Assembly (NCBI GenBank): GCA_004154925.1
Contig: QJNS01000191.1
Span: 92,395 to 156,394, forward strand
DNA length: 64,000 bases
Direction: 5' to 3'
From: Monosporascus cannonballus
Lineage: Eukaryota > Ascomycota > Sordariomycetes > Xylariales
This document shows, piece by piece, positions 10,789-23,000 of this stretch (its first letter is position 1; every line of letters begins with the position of its first letter). The notes under the pieces are model-generated. The model made no database searches, had not been told where the DNA came from, and saw only the letters and a list, made by a program, of their open reading frames with translations. The position numbers and the translations under genes are program-made.

Positions 10789-12884
10789 ATGGAACCCAAT
10801 GCCGAGTTTGGCGTCATGAAAGGTGACGACCATGGAAAGACAGGAAATCTCGGGTACCCGGCGTCTCAACAATCGGTAACGGGGCCCGTGAGAATTGCAA
10901 GTGATGGTGAGAAAGCCCAGACTAATGAGGGCTCGCCGCCCACTCCCCTGCACGCGAGTAGTCAGGAGCGTGGAGTCGGTGATATGACCTACCTCCACGG
11001 GCTTCGCTTCTGGGCCGCTAGTGCTTTGTAAGTTAAGCTCAGCCTGTCAACCTCCTTTCAACAGGCTAACTTCATATCTTTCTTCCGAAGGCTGGCCATC
11101 CTGTTCTTCTTAGTCTCTATGGAGATTTCCGTAGTTACTACGGCTCTAGTCGCCATTACCGACGACCTGGGTGGTTTTCAAAGTGTGAGTTGGGTTTTGT
11201 CCAGCTACCTGCTTGGGTATGTTAGCGTAGTGATTTTGGTTGCCAAGTTCAGCGACATCTTTGGCCGCAAACAACTCCTGGTCTCGTGCATATTTATTTT
11301 TACCGCCCTGTCCGGCGGCTGTGCAGCTGCCCAGTCAATGACACAACTGTAAGAGACGGTCCCACTTGGTCACTAGTGTCCTTACTTACGTCCGCCTAGT
11401 ATCGTTTTGCGGGCCTTTCAAGGAATAGGAGGTGGTGGCTGTTTCGCGATGAATGTTATCTTTATGATAGAGATCGTCCCACCCCATAAATACGGCCAGT
11501 TCGTTGCATATATGGGAATACCGGCGTCGCTCGCACTTGGTTCGGGGCCTATCATTGGCGGTGCTATCAGCTCGACGACAACCTGGAGATGGGTCTTTCT
11601 GATGAAGTAAGGGACTCCAAAAATCTTTTACTTTGACCCTACCTTTTACGAGTTTCGGCAAGTAGTTGCTAACCGTATCGGAATCAGTGTGCCCATTGGA
11701 CTAACAGCACTCACACTTGCCCTTACTGCGATCCCCAATCGCTTTCCTTTTCATGGTTCTTTACACCAAAGACCTAGGGGTATGAGAGATCTAATGACCA
11801 CAGCAACTCTGAAAAGGGTAGATATACCTGGCTCAATGTTGGTCCTCTTTGCGTCGTTATCTTTGACTGCCGGGTTCGAAGAGGCGGGCTCCCGGTTTCA
11901 GTGGAAGTCTGCGTATGTGATTTCGCTGTTAACTGTATCGGGTGTGTTTTGGATGGCCGTTCTCCTCTGGGAGCGACACGTTACACTCTCCAACGGCATT
12001 AGAGAGCCTGTCTTACCCTGGAAATTTGTGACTAATAGTGTCCTCGCCGGAATACTTTTGTAGGTCACCGACTTCCTATTTTACCGCATCCGCTATTGAA
12101 AGCGCATAACTGACAATGCGTTCCTTCAAAGGGGGTCGTTGCTTTTGGGCGGACCTATGACTGTCGCTGTTTTTCAGCTTCCTCAGAGATTCCAACTAGT
12201 CAACACTCTTTCCGGTTTGGATGCCGGAGTTAGATTGGTACCGTTTGCGGTGGGAGTGCCTCTAGGTTCCATAATTGGTACTACTGCTGCTGGTCGCCTG
12301 CAGCTAGCACCCATATTCGTTGCGATAGGAGGATCTGTTCTTCAAACCGTCGGTTTTGCGCTCTTAGGTACGCTCCCGCCAACTTCGCAGATAACTCCCG
12401 AAACATATGGTTTTCAGATAATTAGCGGCATCGGTTGCGGTGCAACTTATCAAAGCTTCTATCTCCTCATTCCACTTGTAGCAGGGCCCCGGGATCATGG
12501 TGAGTCTGCATGCCGTATTGATTACGGAGCTGTGCGCCTTAATAGCTGACTTGCAATGCAGCTGTGGGGATGGGAGCAGTGACTCAATTTCGATTAATGG
12601 GCGGCGCCATCTTTCTGGCTATATCGACATCAATTTTTAATAGCTACCTCCTCCCAACACTTGCGGACCTTGGTATTACTGGCTCTTACATCACTGAGAA
12701 CTTAACCAAATCGTTATCCTCGTCGCCGGAATTCAGGGAGACTATAAGACCGGTTCTTTCAGAAGGCTACAATCGACAGATGCTTGTTCTCTGTGCTTCA
12801 TCAGCAGCACAGGTCCTCGCTGCATTGCTCCTTTGGCAAAAAAAGCAAATCAAACTACCACAGAAAGCAGCAGAACTGCATTGA
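10789..12884 (+). CDS. MFS transporter, DHA2-type (14-TM) drug/metabolite efflux family
   Basis: Predicted 588-residue plasma-membrane proton antiporter-type transporter. Six exons: 10789-11027, 11091-11348, 11400-11606, 11688-12059, 12132-12499 and 12562-12884; introns are 51-81 bp with GT-AG ends and all junctions keep frame. The start is the ATG at 10,789, giving a ~70-residue hydrophilic N terminus before helix 1; an in-frame ATG at 10,555 would add a tail without family likeness. Diagnostic motifs: KFSDIFGRKQLL (motif A, after helix 2), FQGIGGGG, LGSGPIIGGAIS (motif C-like) followed by WRWVFLMNVPIG, and FQLPQRFQLVNTLSGLDAGV in the second half. Such proteins commonly export polyketides or give self-resistance. 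It runs tail-to-tail with the FSH hydrolase gene (stops 199 bp apart). The frame is intact. Substrate unknown. Confidence 0.92.
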
Positions 12885-13082
12885 GGACACGTAGATAGAC
12901 AACAATGTTTTCTCGGAAATCTGAGACTAACTTTGGTAGTTTCAGAAGGGGGCGTGGGAGGAGGTGAATTCATGTAGCGTGGCGATCTTTCGTTTATCAT
13001 CTGAATCAGTCATATACCTGAGAGAGGGCGTGAAGGAAAGGCTACAGATTAAAGCCTGCGTAATTTGTTATATCCGTCTATG

Positions 13083-13986
13083 CTAGATACATTTTGCTTT
13101 CTCAACTGTTCGATCTATAATACGTAGGGTTTCTCTCAATCCTTCATCAGATCGGGATCCGGGAATCTCATGACCCAGATGGTGAACAAACTCTTCTTTC
13201 AGGTCCTCGGTGCAAATTTCCGCCAAATCCTTTCCAGCGGATGGGAATAGTTCCCCATGTCTAGACCAGATATGCGCCGTTGGGAGGTTCAATAAGACTC
13301 CGTCAATAGCCTTATTAAAGTGTCTGACGGCGATCATGCCAGTTCCCAGTGTCAGTAGACTCAAATCTACAGGAGGTATAGCACTAAAGAAGATTGCACA
13401 CTTGAATCCAAGTGCCGGTAAACTGCGTCGGGAATCCTCTATCATCATGTTTGCGGCGACACAGGCGCCCTCGGAGAATCCAATTACGCCGTCGAAGGGA
13501 CCCTCTGATGCCACAAAGCTAAGGAGATCGTCGACGATCACTCCAGACATTGTCAAATCATCAGGGATGAAGCCAAGGTATATCTCCCTTTCACCGTTGT
13601 CGGTGCACGATACCCCTGGTTGCAAAACCAGTATAGTCAGTGAGGCACTCGGATAATGGTCTAACGCCAAACACGAACCTGGCACTGGATCTCTAGGTAC
13701 GCTGCCATTGATGAAGACAAATTCGTGATCAGGGCCCATCCCGTCGCAAAGTTTCGCTGCGCTTGTTTTTCAGCCTGACGCATTTTGTTCCTATGACGTC
13801 TGGACTGCGTACCCATTTGGGTCCTGAAAATCTAATTTGGGAACCCGCTTAGTGGCTTTGCTTAGGCAGTCTCTCACTCCCGTATCTGCAACGCGATATT
13901 GATGGCCATAACCAACTATCACATTGGTAATCACGTCCACGTACCTTGGCGTTGGTTCCCCTGCCATGCAAGCAAAGGAAACGCAT
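13083..13986 (-). CDS. FSH1-family serine hydrolase (possible trans-acting polyketide thiohydrolase)
   Basis: Predicted 244-residue alpha/beta-hydrolase of the FSH1 family, which includes LovG-type enzymes that release chains from reducing polyketide synthases. Three exons: 13986-13945, 13831-13813 (a 19-nt micro-exon) and 13756-13083; introns of 113 and 56 bp. The spliced N terminus reads MRFLCLHGRGTNAK-IFRTQM-A-KLCDGMG, a good FSH1 start (first strand and oxyanion loop). The nucleophile elbow is GFSEGA with Ser115; the C-terminal GHEIPG supplies His216. The usual catalytic Asp position, normally in a G-x-x-D context after the sixth strand, reads SRHGELF (residues 185-191) with no Asp, so catalysis may use another acid or be impaired. 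No signal peptide, so probably cytosolic. As the only hydrolase in the window it is the natural candidate to act with the synthase at 46,409-55,402, but this is inferred. Confidence 0.88.
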
Positions 13987-14800
13987 GATAATCGCGAGCT
14001 GCTAAACGAGGTAGGTTACAGTAGAAACAAAGTCAGACAACACAGCAAAAGCCGAGGCCTGGAACCATCGTAGGAGGATGCGGCGGGGGTGTAAGATAAC
14101 GAATGTCACCATCAGACGTCGCCTTCGCATCGGCGAGACGCCTCCAGGGCAGGTTGTCGGTAGCGCAGCCAATGAGCACTCAAAGAGTTTCCCGGCACTA
14201 CGAACTTAAGCCGCCTACAGCCTGCAGTCTACAAGCATGCAAGTTCAAGAAATGAAAGCAACGGTTGGTGGTAGAAGCTCCTGGAGAATCCGGAAACTCC
14301 AGTTACCGAAGGATCAAGGAGGACATTTACGACGAGGACAGGATACATGGCGCAAATTGAGCAAAATAGGTAAGGATGGCCGAGAGCTTTGCGATGAAAT
14401 CCTACATTACACAAATTAGTATAGCAAGATATGGTTATTACTATGGCGTATATGGAGAGCTCTATGCACTGTGTGGTGTGGCCTGGGCGCCCAGTGGCAG
14501 AGTCACATCCGACCCGCCTCGACAACACTTTCCAAGGGTCGAGGTCCTGAAAAGGATGCAGCATGATCGTGCACTACTACCGCATAAATGGGGCTGCGAC
14601 TCAGCAAAGTGGAACATTCTGACTAGTGACTGTCTTCATCCGATTCTTGGCGAAGTAACACGAATGGCAAAGGACCTTTCAGTGACGTGTACGGCACAGC
14701 AGGATTTTGGAATCAGGTCGGCAAACCGGGAAACTTGCAATGGTACAAATCGGGCTTAATTAATCTCCTGACGACATATGCGACTACGTTAAAATATATG
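13987..14800. other. Right part of island 1, no recognised gene
   Basis: Balanced-composition DNA upstream of the hydrolase gene, so its promoter should lie just right of 13,986. Open frames of 60-127 codons occur on both strands (for example 14,376-14,759 plus and 14,229-14,564 minus) but overlap each other and show no family motif, so I do not call a gene. Composition falls to AT-rich after about 14,800. Confidence 0.45.
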
Positions 14801-15152
14801 AAATATAATAACGCAATAACCGGAAAACTTCAATTTTGGAAATTTAGAAATTGAATAATATATAAAAGAATAAGGCTATGGATAGAATAAAGTATTAAAA
14901 GTGATCAAAATTAAAATTTTAGCAAATTATTATATATAAATTAAATATAAAAATACACTATATACAGTATTTATTACCTTAATACGAAAAAACAAATATA
15001 TTATAAAATGTGCAATAATTTGCTAAATAATAAAACATAATAAGTAAAGGTTTAATCGATTTATTATATGTATATATTTTATATTTAAAAAGTGTATTTT
15101 GTTATATATAATATTTCATCATGATTTAACGTATTGAAATATAACTTTTTTT
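14801..15152. other. AT-rich spacer between island 1 and copy E
   Basis: No coding frame. Two AT-rich arms around 14,935-14,985 and 15,065-15,115 are weakly inverted copies of each other, sharing words such as AATACACT/AGTGTATT, and could be a decayed hairpin or element end. Nothing firmer can be said. Confidence 0.3.
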
Positions 15153-18100
15153 TCTTATAACCTAACGGTCTTGGCCTTTTTGTAGACAGTCAGAGCTATT
15201 AAGACAATCAACCCCGACTAGGGCCAAAAGGTTACGTAATGGGCTTAAGAGGCTTAAGTTATCCTATTGCTCAGTAGCTTTAAGCCGATTAAGTTTTTAA
15301 GAGCTTAAGGTAACTTAAAAGGTTTAAATTAATAAAACGGCTTTAAGCTAGACAAAATACCTTAAGCCAAAACAAGGATATATACGTTTATTATTTCCAT
15401 AATTTAGATAGCAGCAGTTTGCAATAATAATTCGTTACCTAAAATACTCTGAGTATTACGAAACGTAACGAATTTACTATATTATTACTCAGATTCCTAC
15501 GATACTCCTGCTAATATAAATCCGTACAACTTAGATTTCATAATTAGTTAAGCCGTTTTTAACCAATATACGTTTTAAGTTTTTATTTAATAATACTGTT
15601 AAACTTTAAGTAATATCTTAAATTATTATATCTATCAGCGAACAAGAAACCACCTTCTTAGTAAAAGCTTAACTTCAATATAGGACTTAAGAATTAAAGG
15701 TTTAAATACAGCAACTTACGCTAAGTTTAACGCGAACAAATATACTAAAGCTTAAGGTTAAAAAACTCTAAGATTATAATAAAAAAGATAATATGCAAAA
15801 TTTTCTTATGAAGGCAAAAATATATCTTAGGTTTTAAGCATTCGAAAATTTTACAAATACAATTTTCGCTGTAGCAGCTTTTTTAACGGAAAACGCTTTT
15901 AATTAATTTGAACATATTATAAGAAACTATTTAAAGCATGTAAAGACCAATCGAAAAACGTTCAACTGGAAACCTTTTCGCAATTATGTTAATTTTGAGG
16001 ATAAGTTAAAGACCAATTTCGAAAATATCGACGAAAAACGTGCGAGTATATAATGAATCTGTTAGTTACGCTAGAAAAAACCAGCTTCGAAAAACGCAAT
16101 AATATTTAAAAACTTTATAGTTAAAGCAAGATAGGATAACGAAGACGGCAATATTTATATCGATATATTTTACAAAAGATTAAAGGATAACGTTAAATAT
16201 AAAATTATTAAACTTCCAAAATCCATGATTTTAAATTAGTATATTACGGAGGTCGTTAAGATTGTTAACAGATTATACCAAAGACGTATAAGAAAAGGAT
16301 AATATATTCCAAATTACGGAAGCCAAAAGGTTAACCAGAGGAAAAAACGCGATGCACTATTTACATCCTATAATACAGCGCCAGAACTTATAGACTTCGA
16401 AGCGGTTTAGTGTAAAAATAAAAGCCAAAGTAAATATTATAATTACGGTAGAATAAAATATTATCAAAACATTTACAAAAGCTATAAAAAACCGTAATAA
16501 AATAACTAAAAACCTATACCGAAAGAACAATCCTAAGGATAATTAAAAATATAATAACAGAGATATTATCATAATCTAGGCCTCGTACGAAACAAAGTTA
16601 TTACGATAAAAAAATTCGACGCAATATACGAAAGGCTAAAAGACTGGTAGGAAAAGCGTTAAGAAAATAATACTACGCCTTAAAAATAGTTAAGGAAATA
16701 CCAAAAATAAATAAAAGATATTTGTTATAAATTCCAGATCGATATAGTAAAATATACGCCATATATTACGGGCAACGAAAATTTTAGTCTATAATGTATA
16801 AAAAGGATTATTTATTAACTTATTAAACGTATATATAAGGAGGAATTTAACTTTCTTAACCAATTTGAAAATAACAAAATAGATAACGATAATATCGATA
16901 TTTTTCAACCATTACTTTATAAAATAAAACCGACAGGTAAGCAGCCTTATAGAGTTGGCCAAAAAGATATCCGTAGGAAAACACTTTTTACTTTTATAAT
17001 TGATATAATTATCAAACTACAAAAATATTAGTTTAGCGTGCTGCAAAGAGCATAGCCAAAACATTATTACAGAAATTTATTTCTAGTTGGCATTTAGTAT
17101 AAATCTCGAAAAGAAATAAAGTTTAAAAGAAAAACTTCAACAGTTTATTTGAAAGCTTTACTAAAAAGATAACGAATTATAAAAGGATTAATAAAATATT
17201 ATATGCTATATAGAAAAACAATTTACCAAATAAGGAAAAGAATTATAAATTAGTCGAAAAAAACCTAATATAATTTAGAAAATAAATGCGCAGACAAGAA
17301 AGACAGGTATAGCAGCTTAGTGTATTATTTATTAAGATATAAATAAAGTTTAATAAATTCGAAAAGAATTAAAAGCACAGGTTACTTATAAAAAAGTTGT
17401 AAAATAACAAAACTCCGAAAAGTTAAAAAAAACGTTTAAAAATGGCTTTAAATGTAATGATAAAAGTTGTTAATAATGCTACTACTTTGCATATACGAAT
17501 AAGAATATATTAATATACCGTCAAAATGGATTACGAAATTGTAAGTGGAAATTATATTATATCGAATATTACTTATAAATTTAGATTATCATAAAAATAT
17601 AAATGAAAACCTTATATAATTATGAAAACCGAATGTTCGAATTTCGCTTACGATAATACAATTTTTTATTCGAAATTAATAATTTCGAAATCTTTATTTA
17701 ACGATAAAATTAAAAGGTTAATTTCAATAACGATATATTGAGAAATTACGAAATAATCTTAAGAAAATTATAAATATATTGATGAAACATTTTCATTAAC
17801 AGAGGAATTAGGTAGGTAGAAGTCGTATTACACTTTGTCGATAAGCAAAATTCAAAAGAAATAAGATCTTAATATTTGATCTGAAATAACGACGAATGAA
17901 AATAAAAATACGATGAACATTGTATTATTTAAAGGAATAAAATATAAAAAAGAAAAAGAATACTAAAAAACAATATAACGTATCGTTATTACAATTAGAG
18001 TAATATTTAAGTAATTAAATAACGATTTAAAATAATAATCTTAAAAGTTAAAAAGAGTAATTAATATACTATTATAATATTATTGATAGAAGTAGGGTTT

Positions 18101-18944
18101 TAAAAAAAGTTTAATACGAAACTATTTAAACATAATAAATAAGATTACGAAAGATTTTATGAAAAAAAAGGCTTATTTATAAAGTCTTGCCCTATTTACA
18201 ATCTAAGCGAAGACGAATTGCACGTATTTAGAAAATACCTAGAAAATTGGTTATAAAAAGGATGCCTTGAATTCTTGACATTATTCGTATAGGACTTTAT
18301 ATTTTTCGTACATTAAAGAAATAACAAATTCTGACATAGAGTCGATTATCGATAATAAAACGATATTATTAGAAAAGATTAAATACTAGTGCCTTTGATC
18401 ACTAAAATAAAAAAGCGATTTTACGGAATTAAATAGTTTAGAGAATTAGAGTTTAAAAATATATATTATCCTATCCGAATTAAAAAAAATATAAATACAA
18501 AATAATTTTTAAAACAAAACATAAGCTGTTTAAAGATTTAATTATACTAATACGACTTACGAACGTATCATTACCTTTTTAACGAATAATAAATTATTTG
18601 TTATAAAAGTACTTCGACGTTTTTGTTATATGCTATCTTGACGATATTTTTATGTATTCGGAAATAGAAATAATATACCTAAAATACGTTTATAAAATTC
18701 TTTAAGGTTTACAGGACACCGACTTAGTGATTAATGCGGAAAAAAGTGAGTTCTATAAATAAAAAGTGGAATATTGAAAATATATTATTATCTTAGAACA
18801 TGTTAAAATAAATCTAAAAAATTGTTACAATCGCAAAACAGCAAATTTTAACAATAGTTCAGAAAATATAGATATTTTTGGGATTTGCTAATTATTATAA
18901 GAAGTTTATCCGAAATTTTAGTAAAATTGTTATACACTTAATTA
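15153..18944 (+). mobile_element. Ty3/gypsy family 1, copy E (LTR to RT, truncated)
   Basis: The 5' half of a plus-strand family 1 element. The 5' LTR (about 15,153-15,572) carries the family core (AACGGTCTTGGC near its start, GATACTCCTGCTAA near its end). Degraded gag and protease regions follow, then reverse transcriptase. The catalytic motif at 18,631-18,648 reads CYLDDI, with both Asp residues preserved, although many other stops are present. The RT-RNase H connection [15 protein letters not shown] is readable near 18,870-18,925. Homology ends at the 119-bp repeat at 18,945; the RNase H and integrase half was not found to its right. Confidence 0.82.
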
Positions 18945-19063
18945 TGTAAGGTAGCGAGGGTGCAACGCTAACTACAATACTAAAAGGTCAGCAATTCCAA
19001 ACCTCAATTGGGGTTTGGACACCCTAATCCACCTTATAAAGACTAGCTGTGCATATCATCACA
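18945..19063. repeat. 119-bp LTR-like repeat, copy 1
   Basis: Begins TGTAAGGTAGCG and ends ATATCATCACA, giving LTR-style TG...CA ends. A second copy of identical length lies at 41,820-41,938; the differences I can see (about eleven) are all transitions. This copy sits exactly where gypsy copy E loses homology. The flanking 5-mers (AATTA left, ATTCA right) do not form a convincing target duplication here. Confidence 0.7.
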
Positions 19064-19594
19064 ATTCATTTCTATATTATATTATTTATGTTTTTTATCA
19101 GATTCATTGGAATATTATAATATTAAACGCAAAATAAATGAAAAGATTTTATCCTCTAAGTATAAGACGCTTATATCATTAAGACTTCGAAAAGAAATTA
19201 TTATTTGTATAATTTCTATTATTTTATTCAGCAAGTCGCGCTTTAAAAAAGGTATTAATTACGTGAAATAAATATATTGTTAATGTTAAACTTAAATTAA
19301 AGAACTATTTTGAAATGTAAAATGAACCGTTTACTATTTTATATATATAAGTAATTAAAAATATGTTAATATTTATTTTATTCGCTTTAAGATTTACGTA
19401 TTCTTTGGAGTTATTAACTTTTTCAAATATTTCGATAACAAGGTAATTTTTGTTTTAAAAATTAGTGAATATTTATTTTATTTCTTATAGAAATAACGAT
19501 AATTTCGTTAAAATAAACGTCTTTTATAACTTTAATATAAATATAAAATAACATTACTATAATTTATAATAAGACAATTTATAATCTCTATAAC
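19064..19594. other. AT-rich spacer, nothing recognised
   Basis: About 530 bp of AT-rich DNA between the 119-bp repeat and the family 2 element. It does not match the expected continuation of copy E. No open frame or repeat was recognised. Confidence 0.4.
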
Positions 19595-20011
19595 TGTTAT
19601 AGGAACAGGGGTTCCGGTCTTAAAGAGGCCAACCTTTAAGGCCTAGCGTAAGTCTGTTACGGGTAAACCTCGGAACTAAAAGCTTGGCCCTTTAGATAAT
19701 CTAAATAGTTTAGGTAATCTGGACCAAATTATGTAAATCACATAGATTCACGATATATTTATTTTGGAAATTAAGATATACAATAAATCGGTTTTTTATA
19801 TAAATAGCACCTACTTAATTTTGTTCCTTACCTATTAATCTAAGCTTTTAAATTAAAGTAACTATACTGTTTTTTAATTAAGCGAAAAATATTTAAACTT
19901 TTTTAACAAATAAATTACGGAAATATTTTTTATCTTATTATTATTTACAAATTAATACCCTTTTCGGATATTAAGTAAATCTTAAAATAAATATATAATA
20001 AGTTTATTACA
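19595..20011 (+). repeat. Family 2 5' LTR
   Basis: 417 bp, TGTTATAGGAAC to TTATTACA. It is colinear with the much cleaner solo LTR at 31,564-31,982 but carries many C-to-T and G-to-A changes. Confidence 0.88.
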
Positions 20012-23000
20012 TTTACATAATTTTTTAATTAATAATTAACGAATTATTTACCGACTTACTAAGAAATAAATTTTCTTAAACTTAAGACCAATAATTATAT
20101 AAAACGACTTTCAGAAAATAAAAAATATATCCAATCCCCGTTATTAATTAATAAAATGTTATTAATAAAACTTAACAATTTACCCCTTAATAAAAAAGTT
20201 TTCTAATTAATTAATAATATGGTTTTCCTTGTTAATTAATCTTAGGGAAGCCGTTTATTTTCGCAACTCTAATAATAACTTATACCGGCTTTTAAGAATA
20301 CTATTAAGATCTAAAGAAAAAAGACGAAAAAGGAGGAAGTTAAGAAGAAAGCCGAAAAAAATATGGAGTTAAAATTTAAAAAGATAAAAAAAAAATCTTA
20401 TTACGGAAAAAAGGCTTAACTTTCTGGCCCAGAAAATTAAAGGCTTAAAAAAGGAAAACGTTTAATTCGCTAAAGGAAAAAAGCGGCTTTTTTATAATTT
20501 GGTTCCGCCAAAAAACGAAGCCAAAAGGCTAATTACCAACCACTTTCGTTAAATACGATACGAACGCTAAAAAGAACTTTAGCTTTATTATCGTCCGGCA
20601 CGGAATAAATATAGAAAAAGATTTCGATTTTATTATTATTTAACGTAATTTAAATTCGCAAAAATATTATATTATTTTCCGTTTATTATAAAATGTCAGA
20701 TATTAAGGGCTATAAACTTATTTCTCTTAAGCTTTAGGAAAATTTACGAATATGAAAGCATTTTTAATCTAGGTTAAGTTTTATTTCAAATTTTACGAAA
20801 ATCTTTTAACGGAAAATTATTAAAAGGTAATGGCCATATTGCAATTATTTGTAAACAGAAATTTTTTATAATTCGAACCCATTATGAAAATTTATTTACA
20901 AAATTACTTGGAAAGATTTTCGCAAATAATTAATTACATTTTTAGCATATACAAATATTTCGAAAAAATATAAGAATTTTATTCGGAAACTCAGATAAAG
21001 AATAATATATAATTAAGCAGTTTTAATTTTTTCGGTAAATTAAGTTAATATTAAAAGTTATAACTAAATTTAAACGTTTAACAGTTATTTCGAATTTACC
21101 AGAAAACGTATTATTTTATTTTTATTATAACAGCTTAAAACCTTAGGTTAAAAACAAATTATATATGGAACTTAAGATTAAATTTTTTGTAAAATATACA
21201 AATAAGGTTATTATTGCCAATTAACGTACCTTTAATCGATACCTCGAAAAAAAAGATCGGTAAACGAGGTAATAATAAGGGCTTTAGTAGCCGAACTAAA
21301 AAGGATAAAGGTAAGCTTTAAAAGGAAATAAATATTATTTCGAAAAAGCCCAAGAAAAATAAGTTTAAGTAAAATGTTTTAACTGTGATAAAAACGGATA
21401 TTTCAAAAGTAAATATTGCTCTTTTACCAAAAGGAATTCCAAAAAAAAGGAATTGCTTAACCCCAAAAAAGAAAGAATAATTAAATAAAAAACCGATAAT
21501 AAGGCAGAAAAAAAAGAAATTAGCTCGATTTTTTGATAGCCAGAATTTATTATCGCCATAACCATTTAAATCCGAAACGATATCCCAAAATATGAAAATT
21601 ATTTTATTTACTAAGATTTTAAGGTTAAAACTTATAAATACCATCTAGGATAAAAGGTTTTCAAAATAGCGATAAGGCTAAAATACTAATATTACCTTAA
21701 TTTCCAGAAGTAAAAGATGTATATAAAGAACGGCTAATTTCGGCCAAATATCAATAATTATATATAATTATCCCCAAATCTTTATAAGCTCTTAAAATAT
21801 ATTATTTACCCGAAGATGTTATCGGTAATTCCTTACGATTTATTATATTTTATTATTTGCTATTAGGACGATTATTTAATATATTTCAAAGCTAAAAAAA
21901 TAATATCTTTTGGCCTAAATAAAATGAAAAAGTATTTATCGAATTAAATAACAAATATTAATATATAAAGATTTTACGATAACTAAAATATCTTAAGTTT
22001 TATTACTTATATCCCAAATTAGAACGGAATTAAAAATTTATATTGTAAAAATATTTACGTTATTTTTCGATATTTTGCGTTTAATATCAGTTCTTAAATA
22101 TAAAAATATTTTTTTCGAAAAATTACTTTCTTTTATTTTATAATTCGAAAAACATAAAATATAAAAATAAACTGAAAAAAAAGCGTAACTTTGAAATCTG
22201 AATATAAGTACGGTAAAAAAAATATGGTTCCGGTATAAAAATAACTAATATATTAAATATGCTATCAGAAAAGTTCGCAAATAAAACTTTACTTAAACTG
22301 AACGGTATTAAAGATCAAAAAGTTTTAAAGGTTTTCGAAATTAAAATATTAAAAAATTCCAATTTATAAAACCTTATATAAGGTAATAAAAAAATACGCC
22401 ACCAGATTAAAAATTTTCTTTAGTACAAAAACAAAACGTTTCAAAATATAATTAATTTAAAAACAAAAAGTAATTTTATTTCTTTAGCGATAGCAAAAAA
22501 ATTTAGATTTTCTGGAAATATAAGTTAAGGTTTTGTAAATTACGTACGGTAAACGATAACTTATTTATTTATAAAAATAGACGAATTCTTCGAGAAATTA
22601 AGGAATTTCCGGTATAAATTTAAAAATACCAAAAACGCGTTTCGCCGGATATCGCTAACATTTCCGAATATAATATTATTTTAGGGATATTTTAGGTTTA
22701 TTTTAACAATTTAAGAATTAATTAAAAAAAACGGATATTTTTTTGGGAAAACAAAATAAAGATATTAAAAAAAGATAATCGAAAAATTTGCTATATTATT
22801 AAAGAAATACGAATTTTTAACAAAATACTTATAGTACTTCCCGAATATTAAGATTTTAAAAAATTATTTAAAAATAAAGAAAATTATAAGTTACCCTTTT
22901 ACGACTAATCGGATTATCGGATATTTATTAAGCAAAAATATTATCTTAAGTTTTATAAAATTTATTATATAAATCTCGAAATATGAAAAGTTTTATAAAA

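Noticed and set aside
13210..13656. Plus-strand 148-codon frame
   Set aside because: Antisense shadow of the FSH1 hydrolase, which has a clear GFSEGA nucleophile motif on the other strand.
14376..14759. 127-codon plus-strand frame at the right edge of island 1
   Set aside because: No recognisable motif, overlapped by an equally long frame on the opposite strand, and no convincing exons around it.
14935..15115. Possible inverted-repeat element in AT-rich DNA
   Set aside because: The arms match only loosely and are almost pure A/T, so similarity by composition cannot be excluded.
21318..21644. 108-codon minus-strand hydrophobic frame in the family 2 element
   Set aside because: It is antisense to the gag zinc-knuckle region; its Phe-rich composition follows from A-rich DNA on the plus strand.
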